From IMG/VR virus record IMGVR_UViG_3300032163_000064, positions 1 to 35,538 of that record: a DNA stretch of 35,538 nt. One strand, 5' to 3'. Position numbers and translations under genes: made by a program. The first letter of the stretch is position 1; every line of letters starts with the position of its first letter. This document shows positions 6,312 to 13,361 of the stretch, piece after piece. The stretch comes from a virus. The notes beneath the pieces were generated by a model that saw nothing but the letters and a program-made list of their open reading frames with translations, was not told where the DNA came from and did not search any database.

Positions 6312-6665
6312 TCAATTATTTTTTCTTTTTGCAATAGTGGCCGTTGCCGCCTCGCGGACGTACCTGTCCATGTCCATAGTGAGTTTCACAAGCACTGCGG
6401 GTGACGTGTTGAGGTTGCGGGCTACTGCCAAGCGCACATCCCCATCAACGTAATCAGCCATCCGCGCCAGTACGGCTGGTGGAGTATCGCCGTGGCGGGC
6501 TATGGTTTCCAGGAGCCAGCCGCTCCAACCCGGATGCCCATCCGCCTCCAGTGTCACACAGACAATTTTGTAATCCTCTCCTTCCAGTTCGGGCCGGGCG
6601 CGGAACCAGGTGATTCCGGCTTCACAAGCCTTGATTTTTCTCAAAAACTCGCAAGTTATTTTCAT
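6312..6665 (-). CDS. LRV-repeat paralogue, 117 aa
   Basis: The N-module (MKITCEFLRKIKACEAGITW; PELEGEDYKIVCVTLEADGH; WSGWLLET) is followed by two to three LRV repeats: RHGDTPPAVLARMADYVDGD, ARNLNTSPAVLVKLTMDMDR and a final capping helix REAATATIAKRKNN. It is the first LRV gene in the operon. The ribosome site TAGGGAGATAAA is shared base for base with the 5324 copy. The solenoid fold is known for LRV proteins. The N-module looks like a conserved cap, and its function is unknown. Confidence 0.88.
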   Translation of the reverse strand: MKITCEFLRKIKACEAGITWFRARPELEGEDYKIVCVTLEADGHPGWSGWLLETIARHGDTPPAVLARMADYVDGDVRLAVARNLNTSPAVLVKLTMDMDRYVREAATATIAKRKNN

Positions 6666-6680
6666 TTTATCTCCCTAAAA
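6589..6680. repeat. Dispersed repeat B (LRV 5' end), copy 2
   Basis: This is the partner of 5655-5746 and contains the start of the 6312 paralogue. Upstream of it, 6521-6609 matches 5801-5889 (four differences in 89 bp). The 6312 gene therefore shares its 5' end with one neighbour and its middle with another, a mosaic pattern. Confidence 0.85.
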
Positions 6681-6702
6681 AAACACCCGCCCGAAGGATT
6701 CA

Positions 6703-7047
6703 TTATTCCGCCCCATCCCCATCCTCATGATAAAAGTCGCGCCAGTCGATATTTTCCAATATCCCAATTTGAAAATCCCGCCATTCCTCGATTTCAGCCG
6801 AGCTGTAATCGTTATTTTCATATTCGCGCACAACATCGTCCATATACCACTCCGTGTTGCCCTCATAGATTCCCAACGGCCCCAGCACGGCCCGCACGGC
6901 CTCATCGTCATACTCGCCCGCCTGCCACGCTTCCCACGGCGGCAAATTGGGGAGGTGCGGTGATGCGGGGGTGGACGGGTTGGCCGTCAATTTTTCCAAC
7001 CCCCGCGCCTCCATTTCTGATTTAATGTAATTGTAATCTGTTTTCAT
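6703..7047 (-). CDS. Hypothetical acidic protein, 114 aa
   Basis: The protein starts MKTDYNYIKSEMEARGLEKL and is strongly acidic towards the end (WYMDDVVREYENNDYSSAEI; DWRDFYHEDGDGAE). A Pro-rich linker (NPSTPASPHLPNLPPWEAW) separates two helical parts. I do not recognise a family. The high acidic content would suit a DNA mimic or a protein inhibitor, but that is only a thought. The start has AAAGGGAGAACGGAA upstream, a strong ribosome site. It is the second gene of the leftward operon. Confidence 0.75.
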   Translation of the reverse strand: MKTDYNYIKSEMEARGLEKLTANPSTPASPHLPNLPPWEAWQAGEYDDEAVRAVLGPLGIYEGNTEWYMDDVVREYENNDYSSAEIEEWRDFQIGILENIDWRDFYHEDGDGAE

Positions 7048-7353
7048 TTCCGTTCTCCCTTTAAGTTTCCCGCCGGGTTATCCAGCGGGCTGATTTTAAA
7101 GTTTGCCCGCGCAAAGTATATTTAAGCTGGTGCGTTTTAAAGTTTATGCTTCCTCATCCGCTTTCCTTCTCCCTTAAAAAGTTTTTGTCTAAACCCGTAC
7201 CCGTAACAGCCACTGGCTCACTGAAAAGTTAATTCCAGCTGCTCCCCAATGTCAACAATGGGACTGCTGCCCAATTAAACGGTTGCCTCACACCTAAGCG
7301 CGAGGTCTAATATATTGCATTACAGCCCATTCGCTCGCTGTTACGGGTTGATT
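7048..7353. promoter_or_regulatory. 306-bp gene-free leader with inverted repeats
   Basis: No convincing gene is present. A 12-bp inverted repeat (ACCCGTAACAGC at 7199-7210, its complement at 7337-7348) brackets 126 bp. Inside lies an 18-bp dyad at 7245-7262 (CCCA-n-TGT-nn-ACA-n-TGGG) whose centre contains a leftward TTGACA (7255-7250). A leftward hexamer 17 nt further on (TTAACT) is a poor -10. Just before the next gene, the ribosome-site-like block AAGGGAGAA occurs twice, and the upstream one precedes a 6-codon ORF (MRKHKL) that could be a leader peptide. A secondary regulated promoter is the best guess. Confidence 0.5.
7245..7262. promoter_or_regulatory. Operator-like 18-bp dyad over a leftward TTGACA
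   Basis: The sequence has 14 of 18 positions in two-fold symmetry (CCCA, TGT, ACA, TGGG as conserved parts). The leftward TTGACA lies at its centre, so a repressor bound here would block that -35 box. The matching -10 is weak, so promoter activity is uncertain. Confidence 0.45.
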
Positions 7354-7686
7354 TTACCGCCCCACGGCGGCACTGTCTTCCGCCTCATCATCATCCGGGC
7401 AGATAAGTTCTTCCACGCCGCCGGCTACTGTATAGCCCAAGGTGTGTTGGGGGAACCTTTCGCTGAAAAAATAAGCGATTTCTTCAGTTTCTGTTTCTTC
7501 GCCAAACACATAAGTAACAGTATCGTAAAAAACTCGTTGGAATTTGGTGTAGCACGCCGCCTCGTATTTTTGGAGTATCCGTTCTCCCACGGTGTCCCCG
7601 TTGGCTATCTCAGCGAGAATTCCAGTAGCTTCTCCTACATCGGCTGCGGCAGTAACGAATCTATCAAGCTCATGATATGTTTTCAT
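7354..7686 (-). CDS. Hypothetical protein, first gene of the leftward operon, 110 aa
   Basis: The protein starts MKTYHELDRFVTAAADVGEA and is mostly helical and acidic, with a PDDDEAEDSAAVGR tail. Tyr and Phe are frequent in the middle (FQRVFYDTVTYVFGEETETE). No family is recognised. GGGAG lies 8 nt before the ATG. It is the first gene after the tandem leftward promoters, which for phages is the usual place for host-takeover or anti-defence proteins. That function is only suggested by position. Confidence 0.75.
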   Translation of the reverse strand: MKTYHELDRFVTAAADVGEATGILAEIANGDTVGERILQKYEAACYTKFQRVFYDTVTYVFGEETETEEIAYFFSERFPQHTLGYTVAGGVEELICPDDDEAEDSAAVGR

Positions 7687-7889
7687 TTTTCATTCTCCCA
7701 AAAAATGTTTTTGTAATGTACTTAAAACATATTGCATGTTTGATACCAAAGCCTAATCACTTGTTTTTATTCACAATCATTTACCAAAATCCCCCCCAAT
7801 GTAACATTTTGCTTGCACGTTTCGTTCACATTGTTCACATGACTTGAATATTTTGTTACATTGATTAAATCTAATCCAATCTAATCTCA

Positions 7890-7918
7890 GGAAACTTATT
7901 ATATGTCCCAAAGTTTCC
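7890..7918 (-). promoter_or_regulatory. Leftward promoter/operator dyad, proximal copy
   Basis: Perfect 8-bp arms GGAAACTT (7890-7897) and AAGTTTCC (7911-7918) flank 13 bp. On the minus strand the interior contains a consensus TATAAT (7903-7898). There is no good -35, so activation or unusual sigma contacts may be needed. A protein binding the dyad would overlap the -10. It shares its first 16 bases with the dyad at 7970. Confidence 0.6.
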
Positions 7919-7969
7919 ATACACCACCCACAATATACCACAAAGTTATAATCATCCCAAACCACCCTC

Positions 7970-7998
7970 GGAAACTTATTATATGCCGTAGAGTTTCC
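7970..7998 (-). promoter_or_regulatory. Leftward promoter/operator dyad, distal copy
   Basis: The 7-bp arms GGAAACT (7970-7976) and AGTTTCC (7992-7998) flank an interior with minus-strand TATAAT (7983-7978). It lies exactly 80 bp from the first copy. The same length (29 bp) and the same -10 placement in both copies argue for selection rather than chance. Confidence 0.6.
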
Positions 7999-8161
7999 AC
8001 CCCTTTTTAACTCACCTGAATTCAACGCCCTAAAAATAACACTTGACAAACGATATGGTTTATCCCCTTTATATACCCCTAGGGGGGTCGGGGGGAAAAA
8101 CAAGACCTTACGCACGTTCAGTGCGGTGTTCGGATACCGCAAACGATGATATCAATCGCTT

Positions 8162-8179
8162 CTATCGGTGTTCCGATAG
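8162..8179. promoter_or_regulatory. 18-bp perfect inverted repeat
   Basis: CTATCGG, a TGTT loop, then CCGATAG. It could be an operator or a short RNA hairpin. Its core (CGGTGTTCCGATA) recurs with one change at 8124-8136, 42 bp upstream and hence about four helical turns away. Confidence 0.5.
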
Positions 8180-8313
8180 TCGCTCATATAACGGTTCCCC
8201 CCCCCCAAGCGAAGTAAGACGTCGACCGTGAGTTGCCATCAAATATCGCTGGCTCGTGTCAAGCATGGCGACAAATAATTAACAGCCACCGATTCGGGAT
8301 ATCTATAGGTGGT

Positions 8314-8367
8314 GGGGAAAAAAAGAAAAAGGGAAAAAAAGAAAAAGGGGAAAAAAGAAAAAGGAAA
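8314..8367 (+). repeat. 54-nt homopurine tract, three 16-17-bp units
   Basis: The tract is only A and G, made of about three copies of G3-4 A6-7 G A5. It is non-coding, just upstream of the rightward unit. Such tracts can form triplexes, exclude nucleosome-like proteins or act as easily melted or R-loop-prone elements. An origin or transcription role is a guess. Confidence 0.8.
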
Positions 8368-8416
8368 TGCGTCTGTAAGGAAGACATTGAAAAGCTCTTC
8401 TATACACGATTGTCCC

Positions 8417-8445
8417 TTGACAGCTGTTTTTATGTATGGGATATT
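8417..8445 (+). promoter_or_regulatory. Candidate rightward promoter before the lysis cassette
   Basis: A perfect TTGACA (8417-8422), a 17-nt spacer and GATATT (8440-8445, 4 of 6 matches) point at transcription starting about where the M15 peptidase ATG (8452) begins. The transcript would be leaderless or nearly so, which is odd. The -10 lies inside a motif (8438-8452) that recurs before the small terminase gene. Confidence 0.5.
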
Positions 8446-8451
8446 TACCGC

Positions 8452-8889
8452 ATGAGCAACAGGCAGATAACAGCCCTCATCCCGGCGATGCAACCTCTCG
8501 TTACGTCATGGCTCGATGATTGTCACCGCGCCGGGCTGGATATCATCGTCACGTGCACCCACCGAACCATAGCCGAACAGGCCGCATTGTACGCTCAAGG
8601 TAGGGGTGGACTGGATGCAGTTAACGCTCTACGCCACGTTGCAGCCATGACGCCCATCACTGAGGCGGAGAATGCCCACTGCCGCACTAACGCGCGTTTA
8701 TCACTACATACATCGGGGTGGGCGGTAGATTTTGCGGTCATGGACGGCGGCAAATATGCGCCTGACGTGTCCCCGCTATGGGACATAGCCGGGGAACTGG
8801 CCGAAAAACACGGGCTGGAGTGGGCCGGACGCTGGAAATCGTTTGGGGAAAAATGCCACGTCCAGCTATCCCAATTGGCGTCATGGTGA
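8452..8889 (+). CDS. M15-family L,D/D,D-peptidase endolysin, 145 aa
   Basis: The protein has the M15 metallopeptidase layout. HRTIAEQAALYAQGR (37-51) matches the substrate-side segment. SLHTSGWAVDFAV (84-96) supplies zinc ligands H86 and D93, and CHVQLS (135-140) supplies H136. The length of about 145 aa is normal for VanY/L-alanyl-D-glutamate peptidase-type endolysins. It should cleave peptidoglycan stem peptides at lysis. The frame extends upstream to 8233 but through the homopurine tract, so the ATG at 8452 is taken. There is no signal peptide, so a holin is needed. It is followed by two small membrane proteins. Confidence 0.93.
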   Translation: MSNRQITALIPAMQPLVTSWLDDCHRAGLDIIVTCTHRTIAEQAALYAQGRGGLDAVNALRHVAAMTPITEAENAHCRTNARLSLHTSGWAVDFAVMDGGKYAPDVSPLWDIAGELAEKHGLEWAGRWKSFGEKCHVQLSQLASW

Positions 8890-8969
8890 TGGAGGATTTG
8901 GCCGTGGGCGCGTTGGTGATGGTAACCATCGATGCGGTGTTGATATGGATGTTTACTAACAAAAGATAG
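8889..8969 (+). CDS. 26-aa single-pass membrane peptide in lysis cassette
   Basis: The start MEDLAVGALVMVTIDAVLIW continues to MFTNKR. The peptide is one hydrophobic helix with an acidic N-terminus and a basic C-terminus, giving an N-out topology. The ATG overlaps the stop of the peptidase (TGATG); an ATG two codons earlier (8883) is possible. Position between endolysin and holin candidate suggests a lysis accessory such as a holin regulator. No family is recognised and the peptide is too short for certainty. Confidence 0.5.
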   Translation: MEDLAVGALVMVTIDAVLIWMFTNKR

Positions 8970-8981
8970 GAGATAATAATA

Positions 8982-9185
8982 ATGGGTTTCCAATTGATGT
9001 TTGCAAGGACAAAAAACGCTGTTTTTAATAATCCCAAAACCACCCTCCCCGCCGTGGGACTTGGGGTAGCGCAAATAGCCGCCGCGTTTGGCTACGTTAT
9101 TCCAGGCATCGGGCAGATAACTGCGTTGGCCGTGGTGCTGATAGGCCTGTTTTCGCGTGACGGGGGTACTGGCTCGGATGCGTAA
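8982..9185 (+). CDS. Probable holin, 67 aa
   Basis: After a basic N-terminus (FARTKNAVFNNPK) come two hydrophobic stretches joined by a Gly-Pro turn (PAVGLGVAQIAAAFGYVIPG; IGQITALAVVLIGLF), and then a short charged end. Size and topology suit a class II-like holin, which would let the M15 endolysin cross the membrane. AGGAGA precedes the ATG. The call rests on position next to the endolysin and on topology; there is no diagnostic sequence signature. Confidence 0.65.
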   Translation: MGFQLMFARTKNAVFNNPKTTLPAVGLGVAQIAAAFGYVIPGIGQITALAVVLIGLFSRDGGTGSDA

Positions 9186-9208
9186 CTCCGTATTCCCGGC
9201 GTTATAAC

Positions 9209-9604
9209 ATGCCTGTAGCCGCCCGCCATCCGTGCAATCATCCAGGTTGCAACGCACTAACGAGCGGATGTTATTGTGCGCGGCATGCAACGGTTGCATT
9301 GGCAAGCCGCCGCGCCGGGAACCGTGCGTACAAATCACAACGCCATGATGATGGATTGTACCGCTCCCCTCGCTGGCGTTCCATCAGGGCACTGCAATTA
9401 TCAGCATATCCATTATGTGCCGCGTGTGCCAGATGGAGAGTGCGGGCGGCTACGATGGTTGACCACATCATCCCGGTCAAGGCGGGCGGTGACCCGTTCG
9501 ATTCCGGCAATCTGCAATCCATGTGCCAATCATGCCACAACACAAAGACCGGCCAAGAAAACAAAAACCGTGCCAAATCACACCCTGCGGTAGGGGCATA
9601 TTAA
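9209..9604 (+). CDS. HNH endonuclease, 131 aa
   Basis: An N-terminal Cys-rich knuckle (C9, C14, C23, H26) precedes the HNH core. The core comprises the C70-x2-C73 pair, VDHIIPV (D85, H86), N101 and the C106-x2-CH (109-110) end. This ordering is typical of the small HNH nucleases placed directly before the terminase genes in HK97-like phages, where they are needed for cos or pac cleavage with the terminase. Location and size fit that role exactly. There is no sign of degeneration. Confidence 0.92.
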   Translation: MPVAARHPCNHPGCNALTSGCYCARHATVALASRRAGNRAYKSQRHDDGLYRSPRWRSIRALQLSAYPLCAACARWRVRAATMVDHIIPVKAGGDPFDSGNLQSMCQSCHNTKTGQENKNRAKSHPAVGAY

Positions 9605-9682
9605 ATATCTATGGATGCCGCTATAGGAGTCGGTGTGTGAATAAAACTCTTGCAACCGCGAAATGAAACCATTCAATAATGT

Positions 9683-9731
9683 GGTATATTTACCGCAGTT
9701 GAACCTTTTTTAGTGGGGTATATTTATGGCA
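9683..9731 (+). promoter_or_regulatory. Tandem TATATT motifs upstream of terminase
   Basis: GGTATATTTACCGCA (9683-9697) is followed 34 bp later by GGTATATTTATGGCA (9717-9731), the second overlapping the terS start. The first is near identical to 8438-8452 before the endolysin. TATATT is a 5 of 6 match to a -10 box, but no standard -35 lies 17 nt upstream of either. These may be late promoters needing a phage or host activator. Confidence 0.45.
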
Positions 9732-10199
9732 GGTAGAAAACCGAAACCAGCGGCTCTTAGGATATTGCAGGGGAACCCCGGCAAGCGGGCTATCCGCGAT
9801 GCCGTGCAGTTGCCGGTGGATGTTATAGCGGCTCCTGATTTTTTGGGGGACTATGCCCGCGCGGAATGGGAGCGACTGGAGCCGGTGTTGCGGGGGGTCG
9901 GCATTGTGACCGTGGCCGATGCGATGGCGTTGGCCGCCTATTGTGGTGCATATGGAGATATGCGGGACGCGGAAAAGGCATTATCCGAGTTGCCGCGTGG
10001 GGAACGGATTTGCGTTGAGGGTGTAGATGGCCGAACTATGCGGCAACCGTTGGCGCGGGCGCGGGATGAATCGCGGCGGGACATGATTCGCTTTGCCGGT
10101 GAACTTGGTATCACCCCATCGGCTCGAAGCAGGGTGACACCGGTTTCCAAGGCGAACAAGCCGAACAAATTTCAGGGGCTCGATGGCGGCAAAAAATAA
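9726..10199 (+). CDS. terS: Terminase small subunit, P27 family, 157 aa
   Basis: It begins MAGRKPKPAALRILQGNPGK, the hallmark of P27-family small terminase subunits. Helices follow with EWERLEPVLRGVGIVTVADA and LAAYCGAYGDMRDAEKAL, also typical. The C-terminal part (FAGELGITPSARSRV) contains the conserved LGLTPSSRSRV-like motif. It recognises the phage genome and regulates packaging by the large subunit. It overlaps terL by 17 nt. TAGTGGGG upstream is the only ribosome-site-like element. Confidence 0.94.
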   Translation: MAGRKPKPAALRILQGNPGKRAIRDAVQLPVDVIAAPDFLGDYARAEWERLEPVLRGVGIVTVADAMALAAYCGAYGDMRDAEKALSELPRGERICVEGVDGRTMRQPLARARDESRRDMIRFAGELGITPSARSRVTPVSKANKPNKFQGLDGGKK

Positions 10200-11880
10200 C
10201 CACGTTGCCGTTGCCGATAAATACGTCAAGGACGTTTTATCCGGCAAAATATCGACGTGCAAATGGACGCGCCTCGCCTGTAAACGGCATCTGAAGGATT
10301 TGAAAAAATCAAAAACGCAATGGCGGTATAAATTCGATGGGGCGAAAGCGGACGGGGTTTGTAATTTTTTAGAAAACTTTCCGCACACGAAAGGGAAATG
10401 GGCCTCGCATGGTGAGCCGTTTGTTTTGTCCCCGTGGCAATGTTTTTTGACCTGCTCAATTTTCGGATGGGTGGATAAAAAGACGGAGCTTCGGCGGTTC
10501 CGCGTGGCGGATTTACGCGTTGCCCGGAAGAACGGTAAATCAGATTGGTCTGCCCGTGTTGGTTTGTACATGCTCGCCGCCGATGGTGAGCATGGCGCGG
10601 AAGTTTATTCCGGCGCGACCACGTTGGAACAGGCCCACGAAATTTTCCGCCCGGCCAACAAAATGGCATCGGCGGAATCTGAATATCGGGAAGCGTTTGG
10701 CGTGGAAGTGATGAAAACCTCCGTCTCCATTTTAGAAACCGGTTCCCGGTTCGTTCCTCTCATTGGAAAGCCCGGCGATGGCGCATCTCCATCCTGTGCA
10801 TTGATTGACGAATACCACGAACACGCCACCGATGAATTTTGCGATACGATGATGACCGGCATGGGGGCGCGCTCCCAGCCGCTCATGTTACGCGTGTCAA
10901 CGTCCGGTGTTGATATGGGCGGGCCGTGCTATGCCGCCGATATTGAGAATCAGAAGATTCTGGAAGGCGTGGTTGAAAACGATACCCGCTTTGTTTTGAT
11001 GTACGGCAAGGATGCTAATGATGATTGGGCCGCCCCGGAATCTTTGGCGAAGGCAAATCCAAACATGGGCATTTCCGTATCCGAAGAGTTTTTACTACAG
11101 CAATTATCGGACGCCAAAAATAATGCCCGGTTGCAGGGAGCCTATCGCACGAAACACCTCAATGAGTGGGTGGGTGCGCGTTCGGGCTTTTTTAACATGA
11201 AGGCGTGGGACGATTGCGCCCGGCCCGGCTTGCATATGGATAATTATGCGGGCAACAGGGCGATATTGTCGCTCGACCTTGCCAGCAAGCGGGACATTGC
11301 CGCGCTGGAAATCCTGATTTTCACGGGCATGGGGCAATATGCGGAGTTTGGAAAATATTATCTTCCCCGCGCGACGGTGGAAATGGACGCACATGCTCAC
11401 TACCAGGCATGGGAACGCGATGGCTGGTTGACCGTTACCGAAGGAAATATCACCGATTACGATGTAATCAAGGACGCAATACTGGAAATCGCTTCCCGCT
11501 TCGAGTTGTTGGAAGTGGTTTATGACCCATTTCAATCTACCATGCTGGTTACGCAATTGATGGCGGAAGGTTTGACGTGTGTGGAATTGCGAAACACGGT
11601 ACAGAACATGTCCGAGCCGATGAAGGTTCTTGATGCGCTGATTGTTAATGGGCAATTGGTACACGCCGACAATCCAGTTATGACATGGATGATGTCAAAC
11701 GTTGTGGCACACGAAGATGCCAAGGAAAATGTTTTCCCGCGCAAAGAAAAGGCGGGCAATAAAATAGATGGCCCGGTTGCACTTATCATGGCGGTGAATC
11801 GGGCCACGGCTCAAAACATCGCGGACATATCACCGGCGGGCAATACCATTTACAATACGGAAGGGATAATGGTTGTATGA
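10183..11880 (+). CDS. terL: Terminase large subunit, 565 aa
   Basis: Terminase_1-type (HK97-like) ATPase-nuclease. Walker A is at 113-120 (VARKNGKS), Walker B is CALIDE (205-210) followed by YHEH, and a coupling STSG lies at 239-242. The RNase-H-like nuclease begins with LSLDLASKRD (D365), and a second acidic site is in VVYDPFQ. The length is normal. It translocates DNA into the prohead and cuts the concatemer. It overlaps terS and portal (ATGA), a typical packaging operon. The HNH upstream fits the cos-type HK97 arrangement. Confidence 0.96.
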   Translation: MAAKNNHVAVADKYVKDVLSGKISTCKWTRLACKRHLKDLKKSKTQWRYKFDGAKADGVCNFLENFPHTKGKWASHGEPFVLSPWQCFLTCSIFGWVDKKTELRRFRVADLRVARKNGKSDWSARVGLYMLAADGEHGAEVYSGATTLEQAHEIFRPANKMASAESEYREAFGVEVMKTSVSILETGSRFVPLIGKPGDGASPSCALIDEYHEHATDEFCDTMMTGMGARSQPLMLRVSTSGVDMGGPCYAADIENQKILEGVVENDTRFVLMYGKDANDDWAAPESLAKANPNMGISVSEEFLLQQLSDAKNNARLQGAYRTKHLNEWVGARSGFFNMKAWDDCARPGLHMDNYAGNRAILSLDLASKRDIAALEILIFTGMGQYAEFGKYYLPRATVEMDAHAHYQAWERDGWLTVTEGNITDYDVIKDAILEIASRFELLEVVYDPFQSTMLVTQLMAEGLTCVELRNTVQNMSEPMKVLDALIVNGQLVHADNPVMTWMMSNVVAHEDAKENVFPRKEKAGNKIDGPVALIMAVNRATAQNIADISPAGNTIYNTEGIMVV

Positions 11881-13361
11881 AAATCGGCAATAGATTGATA
11901 AATATTTTCAATGCGGCGTTTTCGCGCGGCAATCCACAAGACCCGGTGATAGCGTCGTGGTTCGGCGCGGGAGCCGCATCATCAGGTGAAATGGTGACGG
12001 CTGAATCAGCCATGACCATATCGGCGGTATACGCGTGTGTGCGTTATATTTCGCAATCGCTCGGTTCTCTTCCCTTTCCCGTCTATCAGCGGGATAAAGA
12101 CGGAGGTAAAAGCCGCGCGTTGAATCATTACCTTTACCCGGTGCTCAATCGCAAGCCGAACGGAAAACAAACGCCGATGGCATTTCGGGAAATGATGACG
12201 GCGCATTGCCTGTTGCGCGGCAACGCGTACGCGCTGATTATCGGCAATGGCGCGCCGGTTACGGAATTGATACCGCTTCATCCCGACCGCGTGGAAATCA
12301 TCTATCAAAATGGCAAGCGGTTTTACCGGTATCAGCCAGTCAATGGCGCAATCGTGGTTTATGGGCAGGATGCGATTTTGCATTTGATGGGACTGACGCT
12401 CGACGGTGAAACTGGTATCACGCCTATCAGCTACATGGCGGAGACGTTCGGCACGGCGATGGCGGCGGAAAAGTTCGCGGGGCGGTTTTTCAAAAACGAT
12501 GCGACCAGCGGCGTTTATCTCAAAATGCCGGGCCGGTTCAAGGATAAAATGGCGCGGGACAATTTCAAGGAATCTTTCAACGCGGCGCGAACCGGCGGCA
12601 ATCAGCATAAAACGATTGTGCTGGAAGACGGGCTTGAGATGAATAATTTGGGATTGACGAATAAGGATTCTCAGTTTCTGGAATCCCGGCAATTCGGGAA
12701 AAGCGATATTGCCAGCATTTTCGGAGTGCCGCCTCATAAAATCGGCGACTTGACGCGCGGCACATTTTCGAATATTGAACATCAAGCCATCGAAGCGGTG
12801 GTGGACTGCATCCGCCCATGGGCCGTGCGCTGGGAACAGACGGTAAATCTCAATCTAATTACCGAGTCAAATTATCGAAGTGGAATATTTGCGGAGATTT
12901 TGCTTGATGGATTGCTACGCGGAGATATGGCGTCGCGCTATGCGGCCTATTCCATCGGCCGCCAAAATGGATTTCTTTCCGCAAACGACGTGCGGGCTTT
13001 GGAAAACATGAACCCGGTCGAGGGTGGTGATATTTACCTTATTCCGCTGAACATGGTTCCGGCAAACAAGGCGGGCGCGGATAAATCAAAACAGATTATC
13101 AAAGCGGCGGCGGCGCGGGCGGCGCATAAGGAAATTACCGCCATCGCCAAGGAGCGCAAGAAAAAATTCGGCGAAGAATTTGCAAAGTGGGCCGATGATT
13201 TTTACGCGAAACACGCGCTCTATTTGGCGGAGGCGTTCGCCTGTTCGCCGGAAGTTTTTGATTCCGTGATTGCAATATGGAAAACACAATCAGCGGATGG
13301 TGACATTGAAGCCGCCGCGCGGGTAGCGGAAATCATAGCATTAATGGAGGGGAAATGGTAG
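11877..13361 (+). CDS. Portal protein, HK97 family, 494 aa
   Basis: Features typical of HK97 gp3-like portals are visible: ESAMTISAVYACVRYISQS near residue 45, then LPFPVYQRD, ALIIGNGAPVTELIPLHPDR and GVPPHKIGDLTRGTFSNIE at the distal part. The C-terminus is basic and Ala-rich (AAARAAHKEITAIAKERKKK), a helical crown-like end. It forms the dodecameric DNA entry channel. The final codons overlap a small gene at 13355. The length of about 494 is somewhat longer than average but intact. Confidence 0.95.
   Translation: MKIGNRLINIFNAAFSRGNPQDPVIASWFGAGAASSGEMVTAESAMTISAVYACVRYISQSLGSLPFPVYQRDKDGGKSRALNHYLYPVLNRKPNGKQTPMAFREMMTAHCLLRGNAYALIIGNGAPVTELIPLHPDRVEIIYQNGKRFYRYQPVNGAIVVYGQDAILHLMGLTLDGETGITPISYMAETFGTAMAAEKFAGRFFKNDATSGVYLKMPGRFKDKMARDNFKESFNAARTGGNQHKTIVLEDGLEMNNLGLTNKDSQFLESRQFGKSDIASIFGVPPHKIGDLTRGTFSNIEHQAIEAVVDCIRPWAVRWEQTVNLNLITESNYRSGIFAEILLDGLLRGDMASRYAAYSIGRQNGFLSANDVRALENMNPVEGGDIYLIPLNMVPANKAGADKSKQIIKAAAARAAHKEITAIAKERKKKFGEEFAKWADDFYAKHALYLAEAFACSPEVFDSVIAIWKTQSADGDIEAAARVAEIIALMEGKW

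Larger units (their letters stand above)
7687..8451. promoter_or_regulatory. Divergent control region between early and late units
   Basis: About 765 bp carries no supported gene and separates leftward from rightward transcription. From left to right it holds: an inverted pair CAATGTAAC/GTTACATTG (7797-7805, 7855-7863), a tandem GTTCACAT repeat (7824-7840), three TAATC-containing repeats (7872-7886), two 29-bp dyads with embedded TATAAT (7890-7918, 7970-7998), G6 and C10 homopolymer runs near 8082-8096 and 8197-8206, two related 13-mers (8124-8136, 8166-8178), an 18-bp perfect hairpin (8162-8179), a 54-nt homopurine tract (8314-8367) and a rightward promoter-like pair (8417-8445). It is a plausible site for both regulation and the replication origin. 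Confidence 0.75.

Noticed and set aside
8043-8075. TTGACA at 8043 with TATATA at 8070 as rightward promoter
   Set aside because: The 21-nt spacer is too long for a normal sigma70 promoter.
7777-8142. Leftward 121-codon frame
   Set aside because: It starts at TTG, has no ribosome site and runs through both 29-bp dyads and their TATAAT boxes. Regulatory DNA is a better reading.
8595-9338. 247-codon leftward frame
   Set aside because: It covers the M15 peptidase, holin and HNH genes in antisense with no recognisable motif.
9605-9725. Possible attachment site or integrase remnant before terminase
   Set aside because: No integrase or core repeat is visible anywhere in the window; the segment fits a late promoter region.
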